From Dipteronia dyeriana (lineage: Eukaryota; Streptophyta; Magnoliopsida; Sapindales; Sapindaceae), in the NCBI GenBank assembly GCA_032871835.1, contig CM065303.1:24182001-24246000 (forward strand): a stretch of DNA of 64,000 nt, in the 5' to 3' direction. Numbering within the stretch: the stretch's first letter is position 1; every line of letters starts with the position of its first letter. Below, piece by piece: positions 10,717 through 21,935 of this stretch. The notes under the pieces were generated by a model that ran no database searches, was not told where the DNA came from, and was given only the letters and a program-made list of their open reading frames with translations. The position numbers and the translations under genes are program-made.

Positions 10717-11869
10717 ATACCCCATCAAATCCGCGAGATGAGCTCTTGATGGCTCAACGAAGGGAATTTGAATAGTTTTGATTTTTTGACGCTACCAAAC
10801 TTATTGCTTTAACCCAATCAAGTATCTTATTAAACTGATCGATTTTCTTTAACTTATAAAGTATCTTATTAAATTGATCAATCTTGGACTTTTTTTTTTG
10901 CTTCCACGTAGCTGGACCAGTCGGTGTCCTGGCTCTCTGCTCAGGATAATTCCTGAGTCTTTTTCTTCTTTTTTGGACTAGTCGATGTCCTATCTATTTG
11001 CTCCGGATAATTCCTGACTGTCTTGATTCAGTCGGTGTCCTGGCCTTTCGCTAAGGATAATTTTCGACTGTCTTGATTCTTCGATTGGTGTTTTGGCTTT
11101 TCACTTAGGATAGTCCCCGACTGTCTTGAGTCTTCAGCCAAGAGGTGTTCTGGGAACCTTCCCTTATTTTTTCCTATGTTTCCCTTGTAAACAAGTCACC
11201 AAGGACGTCTCCCTGTTTTGTTTGTTTACAAGGGTTTGGTTGAATTGTTAGTGAAATACTAACACTGCATAACGCATTTCAGAAGGTTTTCCCCGATAGA
11301 GTACCACAGTATTTTTTATCGGTAAAAATGGCATCTCGGGGTGGCCGTATTGTTGACAGTGCTTTATATGCACCCAGTCAGTTCGACAGGTGCACCGGAT
11401 CTCTAACAACCGACTTCTCAGCCTCTCGGGCACCTTCACCCACCAAGGCAGGTGTTGAAGCTGCGAGTTTATCTTTGATAACAAAGATGATTATTAAAAT
11501 ATTGAACACCATTCTTTGCTTCTTTATTTGTTGATCTGAAAATTAACAATACAAAAAATAATAAGAAAAGGTAAAAATAAAAAGCAAACTAAACATATAT
11601 TAAACAAAAACTGAAAGCAATTAAGTTATCTCCCTGAAGAGTAGGTTTATTTTTGGACCAGTCGGTGTCCCGACTCTTTCCTCAGAATAATTTGACTGTC
11701 TTGGTTCGATCAGTGTCCTAGCCTTTCGCTCAGGATAATTCCCGACCACTTTTTTTTTATGACTAAGTTCCGTCATCCATGAGCTTGTGTAGGGTCTTCA
11801 AAAGATAATATTGATCGTCTATACGTCGTTATCTCAGCTCAGGCTTCGCTTCTTTTCCATTTGCTTATT
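10717..11869 (-). other. Spacer between gag and 3' LTR, with degenerate tandem repeats
   Basis: Units with the text gtcggtgtcctggc...ctcaggataattcctgactgtctt recur at about 10920, 10981, 11031 and 11084, and again at 11661 and 11710, spaced about 50-60 bases. The stretch 11130-11640 between them has no supported gene. A short + frame at 11328-11534 (MASRGGRIVDS) has no similarity I recognise. Confidence 0.7.
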
Positions 11870-13200
11870 GCCCTAGTTGGGGTCCTTCTGTTGATCGTCT
11901 GTCCTTCTAAGGATTAAATCTTTGAGATGACCCTCTCTGATGAGTGTCTCAATGTGGTCTCTTAGTTGGTAGCACTTTGATGTGTCGTGACCACTTTCTT
12001 TGTGGAACCTGTAGTATTTTGTCATGTCTCTTCGAGCATAGATTGACTGTCTAGGAGGATATTTGACTAGCTTCTGGTCTTCTACGATTACCAAGATTTC
12101 CTCTTGTCTCTTGGTGAAGGGAGTATAGTTAGTGTACTAACCGTGGAACTTTCTATCATTCTGATTGTTTCTACGATTGCTCCTGTCATTCTCCTGATGA
12201 TCACCCTTCTGGTTATTTATATAACTATCACTTGTTTTGACGTTCTCCTTGAGGCAACCCCCATGTACATAACTACCCCCTAAGCTAGCTTATCTTCTTC
12301 AACTATTGCATAACTGCCTGCCACATCCATCAGATCGGTGTATGTATCTGGGCACTTCCTTCTTAAATCGAAGGAAAGTCGACCCTTCTGTAGATTGTTA
12401 GTGAAGGTCATCATTAGGGTTATAGATCCCTGATACTTCCTGAGAGAACTTCTTTAGGTAATATTATACTGACTCGTTCTTTCCCTGTTTGAGGGTGGGG
12501 AGGTGAGCTATTGACTTCCTCCTTTGTATGTCCCCCCAAGAATTGTCGTGAAAAAGCCTGGGTTAACTCTGGAAAATTCTTGATTGTTTCCTGAGGGAGC
12601 CTTCCAAACCACCTAGACCCTAAGTCCTCGAGCGTTTACGGGAACGTCAAGCACAACAATGGGTCATTGTAAGCGTACTGTGCCATCGCACTTCGAAAAC
12701 ATCTCACGTGTTCTTTTGGATCTGTGTTTGCTTTAAATTGTTCAATCTGAGGCATTCTGAATCTTTCTAGGAATTGGGTTTGGAGAATGCAGTTGACGAA
12801 TGGGCTTTTACAATCATCGTCCAATAAAGCTTTAAGTCTCTAGCGACTTTCTAATGCTTCCACCTTTTGGGTTAATTTCTGTATCAGGATATCTCGCTTA
12901 TCTCCTGGCTCGTTATCCATTCCCGATCGCTGATGGTCGATGTGCCCATGTTGGAATCTTAGCGAGGACTTACCCATTCGGCGTGTTCTGCGTGGTGGTT
13001 GGGTGTTGTCATCAGATGATCTAGATTGATCTCGCCTCTGAAAACCTCTGTGGATTTCATCTGACTCAAAGTCTACTTGATACCGATCTTGCCTCCCCTA
13101 TCCGATAATTCCTTTATCTCCCATTTTGAGGTCGCTCCTCCTTTCCATAGAGGTCCGTTCTTTCTCGGCTAGAGTATCTCGACGTTTCATCTGTTTATGT
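11870..13200 (-). pseudogene. Ty3/gypsy gag relic
   Basis: Reading leftwards from about 13200 there is an arginine/aspartate-rich N-terminal part. The text PFVNCILQTQFLERFRMPQIEQF then has a Tat/Athila-type capsid look (normally ..RFRMPSLPLYDG..), with TDPKEHVRCFRSAM after it. The C-terminal text YYRFHKESGHDTSKCYQLRDHIETLI (12040-11930) corresponds to the H-x-x-x-GH-x-x-x-x-C region seen near the gag end. Frames change several times (11873-12094, 12636-12824), so it is a pseudogene. It is the only coding trace in this element. Confidence 0.75.
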
Positions 13201-14228
13201 TGGTTCCTCGAAATTAAGTTTTATCGCCCCTCTTTCAAGCGCTAGTTGTCGACGGTGGTTTTTGGATCTTATAGAATTGATCACTCATCAAATAAGTTTT
13301 TATAAATTGTTGAAGATGTTATGAGAAAGATAGAAAAAAGAAGAAAAACATGCACACGTAAGTTTACGTGGTAAAACCCCAAGGTGGGGAAACATCCACG
13401 GTTACATGTGATGGCGAGAAGAAATGTACTATAATAAATTAATTACACACTCAATCTTTCCTTTTTGGCGTATCTATCTGTTTTTCTTGTATAATTTCTA
13501 TGTGTTGTTGTGTATGTCTCTGTCCCTATTTTACAATGAGATTATGGGTCTATTTATATGGGCATAGAACCCTAAACCTTGTTGTACTAATACAGAAATG
13601 TGGTAGTATTTAATTATAACTGGTTACTTGTTGAAGTCGTCTTTATCTTTTTTTCTATTTCAGAGATCTTGTGTACTGAATTAGATTCTTCGTAGGATTC
13701 TAGCTGAGTAGTCTGTTTTAGACCTATTTCTTGATCTGTGTACAGTCTTCTAGAAGGGCAGAGTTACTGCTTGATTTGGACTCATTTTCTGTTTGTAGTT
13801 TATCCTTCTAGAAGTTTTGAGTTCTTTTCTGAATAGAATTCTCTACACTGAAGAGGAAATAAAGATATTTCCTTACTGGAGTGTGATTCTTGATTCCTTG
13901 TTTACGTAAGATAATTATTTTTCGTATTTGAGTCATAGTTTCTTTTAATGTCTCCCACGTGTTGTCTAACTAATCAATTGTCTAGTCCCGACCAGACTTC
14001 TTTTATCCCGATCGGATGGTCCCGACTGTTAGGTTTTAGTTTGTGTGGCATTAATTCCATATCAAAATGATGTTTACTTGTAATGATTTAGTTGTTTAGA
14101 TTCACGATGATTCAAGCTTCAAAGAAGAATAAACAAGTCAAAGCAAGTTCAAAGTCTTCAAAGAGAAGGATGCAATATGATTCTACAAAGGTATACTAAG
14201 ACCTTATCTTTCTCTTACAAGGCTGAGA

Positions 14229-14393
14229 CACACATACAATTCATACATTTGTGTCCCTGCATCGTTGTGCACTATTATAGGCACACACATACAATTCATA
14301 CATTTGTATCCCTGCATCATTGTGCACCATTATAGGCACACACATACAATTCATTCATATGTGCCCATGCATCGTTGTGCACCATGTATAACA
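14229..14393. repeat. 55-bp tandem repeat, three copies
   Basis: The text cacatacaattcat recurs at 14231, 14286 and 14341, a 55-base period. Copies differ at a few positions. It lies in the first part of the solo LTR. Confidence 0.9.
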
Positions 14394-15929
14394 TATTCAC
14401 ACACTTGAAGATGAATGCTCATGCATTGGTATGGAAATAACATATTTTGGGAAATGCATGATTGAAGACTATCTCTATATAGTTTGTATTCTAGTGTAAA
14501 TTGTGTTTGTATGTATATATGTTTGTATAACATGGATATTGAACTTGAATTTAGTCTAAAATCATTCATGATTGAGTTCCGGTCATTTCGGTTACTCATA
14601 CTATTGATTTCAAGTTCTAAGTCAAAAGATACTACACTTTCAACTCATGTTGCATACATTGTCTTCGTCTTCATATATCGAGTTGAATTATTATTTTCTG
14701 GGTTGAGTATCTTATATGTCCATGTCCATGAGAGAGTTACGGTTTATAATCCCCAAACGGGTTCAAATTCCGAGTTCGGAGGCCGGAGAACGGTCGAAGA
14801 ACGTGAGAGGAGTGCAAGGGAGTTGCACCTTGGCCAAAGGCCATCAAGAGGTGCAAGCCTGAGATGGCGCGTGGCCATCTCAGCTGCAACTCCTTGCTGC
14901 CCTGAGATGCCCATACGCCATCTTGGGGAAGCAATAACAAAGGAGGGCAATTTGGTCTTTTAGCTTCATTCTTTCTCTCTCCTTTATATTCCTCTTCCCT
15001 TTCACATTTCATTTTAAGATGAAATTAAGAAAAAATGAGTGCATAAATTTTCTCTTTACATTTTCTCACCTTCCAAACACCATAACTTCTTCATTTGAAC
15101 TCCGATTTTAGTGATTCAAAGTTGAGAGTGTTTTTCTATTCATCCTCCATCTTTTCTTTAAAGGTTTGGGTGAGTTTTATTGCTTTTTTTGAAGTCTAAA
15201 CTTACAAAAACGGGACTGCACCAAAATTAACTAAGGTATTGATTTTCTCTCAAAGTTTTCTTTTAAAACTTGGTCAATTGCCTTGGGTTTTCTTCTTTAA
15301 CATATATATGTGTATTGTAAGTGTTTTGATTTGAGTTTTGAACTCTTTTAAAGCTAGGTTGAGTTTCAATTGATATCTTACATGTTGAGTTATGTTTTGA
15401 TTTTGCCTATGTTTTCACATGTTTGGGATTGTATTGTGCTAGCTTTGATTCTAGGACTATTTGATGATCTTTGATTGATTGATTTTGTGAAAAATAGTTC
15501 CTCACATGTATTAGGCTCTCTTGGCCGAATTCACACATTGATACATGTGCTTATGTTCTTTTGAGCTATTCATGTGTTTTGTTGAATCTATGAATAGGAA
15601 TATGCTCTAGAACTTTAGCTTTAATCTAAATGACTTTGTCATATGATTTTAGCATGTTTTGGTATATATGATTTAAAATTGATTATGTGATTAATTGAAC
15701 ATATCTTATGATTCAAGTTTTAGATTTATGCATGTATCTAGGTTGTAATTAATGTTGAAAATATCTTACATGATCTAGATAGATTAAACATGCATGATTG
15801 ACTAGAATACACTTGATTTGTGCATTCATGCTCATGTCTAGTATTTTCCATATGATGTGTTGATCATAACATTCTATGTTGCATGCTTGTTTACGTTTTG
15901 CATTCATGATCACCTAGATGCCTTGTGAG

Positions 15930-16215
15930 AAGGAAGTCTTGACAACAGGTGTGAGACCTATGTTTTTGAGCAAAAAAGTCTTGGCAATAGGTGTGAGACC
16001 TTGGATTGTCTAGCAAGGAAGTCTTGGCTAGAGTCGGGAGGACTCGGATAGTAGAGCAAGAAGTCTTGCCTAGGGTCATGAGGATCCGAAGGGTGAGCGA
16101 GGAAGTCTTGACTAGAGTCTGGAGGACTCGGATAGTTGAGCAAGAAGTCTTGCCTTGGGTCATGAGGATCCGGAAGGGTGAGTGAGGAAGTCTTGACAAG
16201 AGGTGTGAGGCCTCA
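15930..16215. repeat. 42-bp tandem repeat with 84-bp higher-order unit
   Basis: GAAGTCTTG recurs at about 15933, 15976, 16019, 16061, 16103, 16145 and 16188. Units at 16019 and 16103 resemble each other (ctagagtc, ggaggactcgg), as do those at 16061 and 16145 (gggtcatgaggatcc). The array therefore alternates two unit types with an 84-base repeat. Minus-strand frames across it are by-products of the repeat. Confidence 0.85.
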
Positions 16216-16919
16216 GATTGTTGAGCATGAGGGTGACATCTTCATGAGTAGGATAGGAGGGTAGTTTCTAGGTGAAAGGGTCACTTGAGAGATTGTACTT
16301 GTCTTATCTACTAGTGGATTTTATTTGCCGGTGGTTTCTAACCCGTGGATGTTTCCTCTTCGGAGGTTTACCACGTTGTATCTTGTGTCAACTTTTCTCT
16401 ATCTCTATCTCTATCTCTCATATATTTGTATTTGTTATTTGAATACTATGGATAGAACTCTTTATGTAAGTTGACTTCCTTTCTATAATATAGATTGTGT
16501 ATGTGTTACAATTACTTGGTTGTATCACACTTTACTTGTTTTATATATTGATTAAGTGTCTTTAATTGATATATATATATATATTGTGATACAAGCAATC
16601 TAGAGGGACAACCTTTTGTTTGTTTCTAAGGGAGTCGAAAAAGGTATCTAACATATTCACCCCCTTCTAACGCCTTGAGCATTTAACCGTGTTTGTATTT
16701 TCACCGACTAGGTTAGTTTTCCCGACCAGGTTATTTATGCCCGATCGGTTGGTTTTCCTGACCATCTTAGGTAATCTTGACTAGGCTTTAAGATCATCTA
16801 TTAATTACCTTGAATTAATCTTCCTTGATTGACTTTTATGACGTGACATATCTAATCACCGTGTTTTCAGGTGATCATGATGATTTATCATGCTATCAAA
16901 AAATCCTTATAACAATATC

Positions 16920-17312
16920 TCTAACAGCATCTCTGTCACTTTTCCTCCCAAACATTACAATGTCTTCTCTCCTTCTACTGGCATGCTCCCACTCCACGTT
17001 ACGGCTCTTGAGAATGGAGTAAGGTTTCCTCTCCATCATACTCTTAGGCAACTCTCCATGCTCTACTACTAGCTCCTTTCCAGTTGACTCTGGGTTTTTG
17101 GATACACTTGGTGGGCTTCTTCTTGATGTGAAGGGGAGCAGTGTGAGAAGAGCAATCTCACGAGGGAGCCCGGGGCTAAGAAACTGGCATACGTTTTCCA
17201 AAATGGAAGCTAATCTTTCGGCCCTAGGGTGTAGATCTACACGAAAACCAAGAAAGCTTAACATTATCGTGCAAGGTGCTGCTAAAAAGGATCCTTCCTG
17301 GAAGGATGAATA
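16920..17312 (+). pseudogene. Antisense gene of the Tat-like element, continuation
   Basis: After the nested gypsy the frame resumes: SNSISVTFPPKHYNVFSPS, then ALENGVRFPLHHTLRQLSML and a stop at 17070. A shifted frame continues from about 17086 to 17312 with NIIVQGAAKKDPSWKDE. RFPLH is the recognisable core of the plant 'gypsy-type transposon' protein family. One stop and one frameshift break it here. Confidence 0.55.
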
Positions 17313-18664
17313 AGTTCTGACTGGTGGTGAGTGGGGGAACTCGGTCTAACTTGGCGGGCATGAATTCCACATTCCCACTGCCTTCAACGATAAGCCCTCC
17401 TAGAACAGAAACTCCTTATCGGCCGAGTCCGAGGTAATCCTGAAAGCCATCATTGCCCGAAACTATATAAACACTAAGTGTCCTACCTCTGACCTCTTCG
17501 ATATCCATAGGGTGAATCCGTACCTGTGTATCTCAACCACCTTCCCTGGTGAGAACGAACTTATGAATTGGCTTACCATGCTATTGCTTGCGCTGATACT
17601 AACCTTTATTTTATTTTTTTTTACAGTTTTTATTATTGCTCTGATTGTTCAAGATCCTCAGCCTCTTTCCCCTCCTGATAGTCTAGATGGGGAAGCCTTC
17701 CCGTAACCTTGATCCAGGAAGGTGGGCACATGCCCCCTCCCGTTGTAGTCCAACCTGCCTCTACCCCTCCTGCTGAACAACCAAGGTCCAAGTTGGAAGT
17801 ATTCACATAACGGGCATCCATGGTGCGTGGCAAGGTGGCTTCCAATCCCGTTGTTATGCCTACTACTGCCACTACATCTGTTATTCCTCCTACTGCTAAG
17901 GCCACCTTTGTTGCTGCCGCTCCAGTTGATGTTCCTGTTGCTATAATTTCTCCTCTTGCGTCTATTGTAACCAGGAAGAATCTTGAGACTGCTTCTGTAG
18001 AAGGAATCGAATTCTGTTCTCAACGTCCATCCGATCCCATTGACCAGGGAGAGGTCATGAACCGCTTCATCGCCTCTTTTCCAAGTTGTGGCCTCTTCTT
18101 GATGGATTCGATGACTATCGACCTTCTGATTAATAGGGGAACCGTTCTCTTGGCCAAGGTAATTCGTTGATTTAACTTCTTTCCTTTTGCGATTTAGGTA
18201 GTTAACTGGTTATCTTCTGACTTGTATTTTATCGATCGTAGGCCTTCAAATACAACATTGCTATGAGCCATTAGGTGAGCTCTCTTCACGATCGTTCTAC
18301 CAAAGCCAAGGGTGAAGCTGAAGCCACCTCGGGATTGCTTGCTCAGGCTCGGGACCTGGTATAAGAGATGACCGTTAACCAGGTTAAAACCTAAAATGAG
18401 CTAGTTGAGCTACGATGTGATTATCAGAGGTTGAAGTGGTTTTTCAATCAGGACGCCTTGAAGTCAGCGAGGCGAAGGAGGGAGAGGGACGACTGGATGG
18501 TGGATGCCAGAAGGCATGAAACGGAAAATCAATACTTACACGTGCGGATTGCTGAACTACAGGTAGAAATGGAAGCCTCATTCGGGAATGGATACTTCTA
18601 TGCCTCATATCGGGCTGCTGAAGCACTGCCTACACCCTTCGGCCTCTCTGTCATCGACGACTAG
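17313..18664 (+). pseudogene. Antisense gene of the Tat-like element, 3' exons
   Basis: Fragments at 17440-17610 (CPTSDLFDIHRVNPYL) lead to an open frame 17820-18158 ending LLINRGTVLLAK. An 83-base intron (18159-18241) follows, and the frame continues in phase as AFKYNIAMSH with stops at 18272, 18361 and 18391. It runs through the charged, probably coiled-coil segment SARRRRERDDWMV..HETENQYLHVRIAELQVEMEA to a stop at 18664. The basic/heptad-rich C-terminus is typical of this family as I know it. No function is established. Confidence 0.5.
18159..18241 (+). other. Probable spliceosomal intron in the antisense gene
   Basis: Exon ...ttggccaag is followed by GTAATT. A pyrimidine- and T-rich stretch ends atcgatcgtAG before gccttcaaatac. 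The intron is 83 bases. The upstream frame (from 17820) ends on a full codon at 18158, and the frame starting at 18242 is the one that carries the 18431-18664 stretch. This phase-0 join supports the call. Confidence 0.6.
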
Positions 18665-20050
18665 GACAGGGACGAGATTATGGCCAAGGTCTAGTAGATA
18701 TCCCTCCCTGTTGGTGATGAAGCCGGTACATCGAGCGCTACTAGAGCCAACAAACAAGTGCTTAACACGAGCCTCTTAATTCCTTCTTCAGTTATTCCCG
18801 GGTCGGAACCAGGGGATTCTTCTGGCGGGGTCTAGTTTATGCAGTCCGAAAGGATCATTCTGCTATAACCAGCTCGGGAGCTCAGCTTGTCCAGTTTGAG
18901 GGAGGTCCTTATGCCATCATGGAGGTGAAAAATGGTCTACCTGATGTTCAGGAGAGAGCCAGAGATCGCCTTGAAGAGCTTGCTGAAATAGAGTCAAGGG
19001 GTGATCAGATGGAAATGGAGGCAACTACTGCCCCTCAGGATACGATCATTCCCCTCTGAGGTTATGGTTATGGTAAATGAATTCTTAGAAGAGGGCCAGG
19101 CCGGGAAGCAAGCAGGAGGGCAGCCCAGGGAAGGAGAAGTAACAGGAGAGCATGACCATACTGAACAACCACAGTAAGAATGGGAGATAGGTGAAAAACA
19201 GCAAGAAGGAAGAGTAGTGAGAGGAAACCAGGGGGATGTCGAAGTTTGACATAATCCATTCATGTCCTATCTTGATTGCCAGGTAAAGGGGGTGGGCACC
19301 CTGTTATATTCATGACAAGTTTTTATCAATTCTCTTTTGTTCTTCTTTACAGATGTTGCCTAGAACTAGGGGTTGGGCTCCCTGTTTGATGTATGTTGCC
19401 TTGTGAGGGGATTGGCTCCCTTATTTGTTCTAATGTAGCCTACTGAGGGGATTGGCTCCCTTATCATTAATGAGAATTGGTTTTAATTTCCTCCTTACTT
19501 ACTCTGACTGATTTCTACTTGTGAATTTTTAACTTGGTTTAATACTCCTTGCAATACCTCTGGCCTCGATCTAGGTGTAACCTTCCATGTTATCCTGACT
19601 TAACTAAATCTGGCAAATAATGACCTTAAATCTGTTAAGTCTAGGTTGACAAGCGGGGTAGGAATTTATACGTTGTCAATCCTGGTATTTAGTCCCCCTA
19701 CAAGGCATTTTTTTACCTTGCCTGTTTCTTTAACTTGATGTATTTCAACCAAGCTTCCATAGTGGGTTCCCATAACTACGTTCATGCAAAGTTGAAATTT
19801 AAGCAAACATGGAGAACAAGTAGTGAAAGATATTCTATTATGGTACATAGTGGATCCTAGAAGGATATTTTCTTGTCAGATCATCCTTCCAGGAATGATA
19901 TGGGTGGTGTTGTTCTAGGTACTAGAACTTTGATACTCAGATGAAATTCATATTGTGATATTTTGGGTACCTCGCTAACTCGTATTGAGGATCGGAGGTA
20001 TCCTTCCAAAGAGACCTTGACCTGACAGGATTTTGTATATTTAGGCTTTG
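18665..20050. other. Untranslated spacer of the Tat-like element
   Basis: No gene is supported. Short direct repeats of gaggggattggctcccttat occur around 19380-19465. 19030-19260 is purine-rich and open in minus frames, which I treat as chance. Confidence 0.5.
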
Positions 20051-20054
20051 AACC

Positions 20055-20500
20055 CTACATGATGGGTGGTAGCCCAGCTAAGGCATCGGGAAAGTCCCAC
20101 ACCCAACTTAGTCTCGAGATTTGTTGGCAACTATACTATGACATTTATACCCTTCTTGGGGGTTGTAGCCCGACCAAGGCTTCAGAAATACTATCTAGCT
20201 ATTATGGTGTCAAGATCTAGATGACAACTATGCTCTTACATTCAGACTCTTCTTGGGGGTGGTAGCTCGACAAAGGCATCAAGAATGTTAGTTGGCTATC
20301 CTAGTCTTGAGATCTGGATGGCAGCTATGCTCTTACACTCAGATCCTTCTTAGGGGTGGTAGCCCGACCTAGGCATCAGGAATGCTAGTTGGCTATCCTG
20401 GTCTCAAGATCTGGATGGAAACTATGCTCTTATACTCAGACTCTTCTTGGTGGGGGTAGTGGCCGGCCAAGGCATCAAGGAAGCTATCTAGCTTTTCTTG
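20055..20500. repeat. 97-bp tandem repeat between integrase and antisense gene
   Basis: The text ggtGGTAGCCCGACcaaGGCATC recurs with the GTAG core at 20069, 20165, 20262, 20359 and 20456, a 96-97-base period and about 4.5 copies. The middle copies are the most alike. In element orientation the array lies just downstream of pol. Such variable tandem arrays in that position are known from Ogre and other Tat elements. Confidence 0.9.
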
Positions 20501-20654
20501 ATTCATGGCGATCATGGCGAATTTATCCGTGGAGAATACAGTCGGAGATGGAGAAATTAATAGCAGACTTTATTGATGATCGAGATGGAGTACATTACTG
20601 TTAAGAAATTTACTGATACCTGAATGGAGGTAGTCTACTAAGGAGCCCCTGACT

Positions 20655-21800
20655 AGGAATAGAACTTCTTCAAATGATCGACGTTTCAGGTTTGGTCGAT
20701 GGGTCGACCATCCATGTCTTCAAGCTTGTACGCTCCATTATGGACCACTACTTTCACCAAGTATAGCCCCTCCCAGTTGGGTCCTATGACCTCATTCGCT
20801 CTTATCCAGGTATTCTAAGCTACTTTCCTGATAACCAAGTCCCTTTTCTTAAAGCTCTTGGCTCTGACCTTTCTGTTGAAATATCTAGCAATCTTGCATT
20901 TATAAACTGCTACTTTCTTAACTACTCGATCTTGTTTCTCTTCTAGGAGGTCCAGACTAGCTCGGAGCTTGACCTCGTTGCTCACTGGCTTAAAGTATTA
21001 TAACCTGAATGAGGTCAGCTTATGCTTGATAAGAAGGACTGTTTCAACCTTGAAAGTCTGAGAGTAGGGTGTTTCCCCAGTTGCAGTCCACTTCATGGTT
21101 CGATATGCCTAAAGAACCTTGGGGAGCTCCTCGACCCATCTTTCCTTCATCTACAGTAGCTTACTCTTCAGCAATTTCTTAATGGTCTTCTCGGTGGCTT
21201 TAATTAAACCATTAGTCTACAGGTGGGCTACTGCCACAAACTGGAGATCAACACCCAAACCTTCATAATAGTCCCTAAATCGAGCATTGTCAAACTGTTT
21301 GCCCAGATCGGTGATTATGATGAGAGGGGTGTCGAACTTACAGACCACATTGGTTTTGATACACTTGGTCGTATTCTCCTCTGAAATCTAGGAAAGAGGT
21401 CCCGCTTCAACCCATATGGTGAAATAGTCAATAACGACTATATCATGCTTAGCCTGTCCAGGAGTGGTGGGAAGTGGATCGATCAAGTCGACCCCCCAAA
21501 TGGCAAAAGGGTATGGTGAACTGATTGAGGGCAACCTTTCATTAGGAAGGTGGTTCAGATTCGAGGTCCTCTAGCATGGTTCCCAAGATCAAACGAACAT
21601 TTTTACGTCTAGGTGAATTGTTGGCGTGTAATACCCCATGTGAAGCAATTAGTAAGCAAGAGCTTCTCCACCAATATGGTTTCCGCAGACACCTGAATTG
21701 ACTCTTTTAAAGCCTAGTTAGCATTGTCAGGATGTAGGCATCGAAGCAAAGGAAGGGATTTTCCTCTCCTGTAAAGGTACCCATCCACTAGGTAATATCA
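20655..21800 (-). pseudogene. Ty3/gypsy integrase (Tat-like), degenerate
   Basis: The complement of 21480-21380 reads WGVDLIDPLPTTPGQAKHDI followed by VVIDYFTIWVEAGPLS. The second catalytic aspartate is in IITDLGKQFDNARF (about 21310-21270). The glutamate region reads NGLIKATEKT, where families have NGQ(V/A)EA, so the catalytic Glu is lost or shifted. The C-terminal part reads PNWEGLYLVKVVV and DMDGRPIDQT before NVDHLKKFY near 20680-20660. Stops interrupt it at several places. Integrase would join element DNA to the host genome. Confidence 0.8.
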
Positions 21801-21935
21801 GACTATGATCCTTTTGATTTTTCGAGCTTGAACGGGATCTTTGGGAAGCTTTCCTTCCTGGAGATAGGCTGTTACTGGCAATTTTTCAACGGGGAAAATT
21901 TCCTTACCCTCTATTATGCTTGATTGGGAGATAAC

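Larger units (their letters stand above)
14027..16702 (+). mobile_element. Solo LTR (copia-like) nested in the gypsy LTR
   Basis: It begins TGTTAGGTTTTAG, ends GTATTTTCA and is flanked by CCGAC at 14022-14026 and 16703-16707. No coding sequence of an element is inside. Near its end it has tattcacccccttctaac and a block with cgtggatgtttcctcttcggagg, both resembling the 3' ends of the SIRE-like LTRs elsewhere in the window. At 2676 bases it is unusually long for a copia LTR and contains two tandem arrays and a GC-rich repeat block (about 14755-14935) upstream of a possible TATA box (tttatattcc near 14983). Confidence 0.75.
9714..16914 (-). mobile_element. Non-autonomous gypsy element (gag only), nested
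   Basis: Two LTRs of about 1 kb (9714-10716 and 13247-16914, the latter split) flank 2.5 kb. Both have TG...CA ends. The five bases ATATC occur at 9709-9713 and again at 16915-16919, a perfect target-site duplication. The only protein relic, a gypsy gag, reads on the minus strand, so the right LTR is the 5' LTR. Next to it the minus strand reads gcgcttgaaagaggggcg, like the primer-binding region of some plant gypsy elements. No protease, RT or integrase is present. It interrupts the antisense gene of the outer element. Confidence 0.85.
13247..16914 (-). repeat. 5' LTR of the nested gypsy element, split by a solo LTR
   Basis: 13247-14026 and 16708-16914 together match 9714-10716. The break is at 14027-16702 plus the duplicated CCGAC. 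The rejoined text runs from gatggtcccgac to taggttagttttcccgacc, as in the intact left copy near 10484-10520. Confidence 0.9.

Noticed and set aside
14484..14963. 159-codon + frame and overlapping minus frames in the 2.7-kb solo LTR
   Set aside because: They cover the GC-rich block and LTR leader; no domain is visible and opposite frames overlap.
15891..16199. Minus-strand proline/serine repeat protein over the 42-bp array
   Set aside because: Product of the tandem repeat; not supported by start context or similarity.
19038..19263. Minus frames at 18994-19263 with cysteines and leucines
   Set aside because: They lie opposite a purine-rich tract downstream of the antisense gene; no family match is visible.
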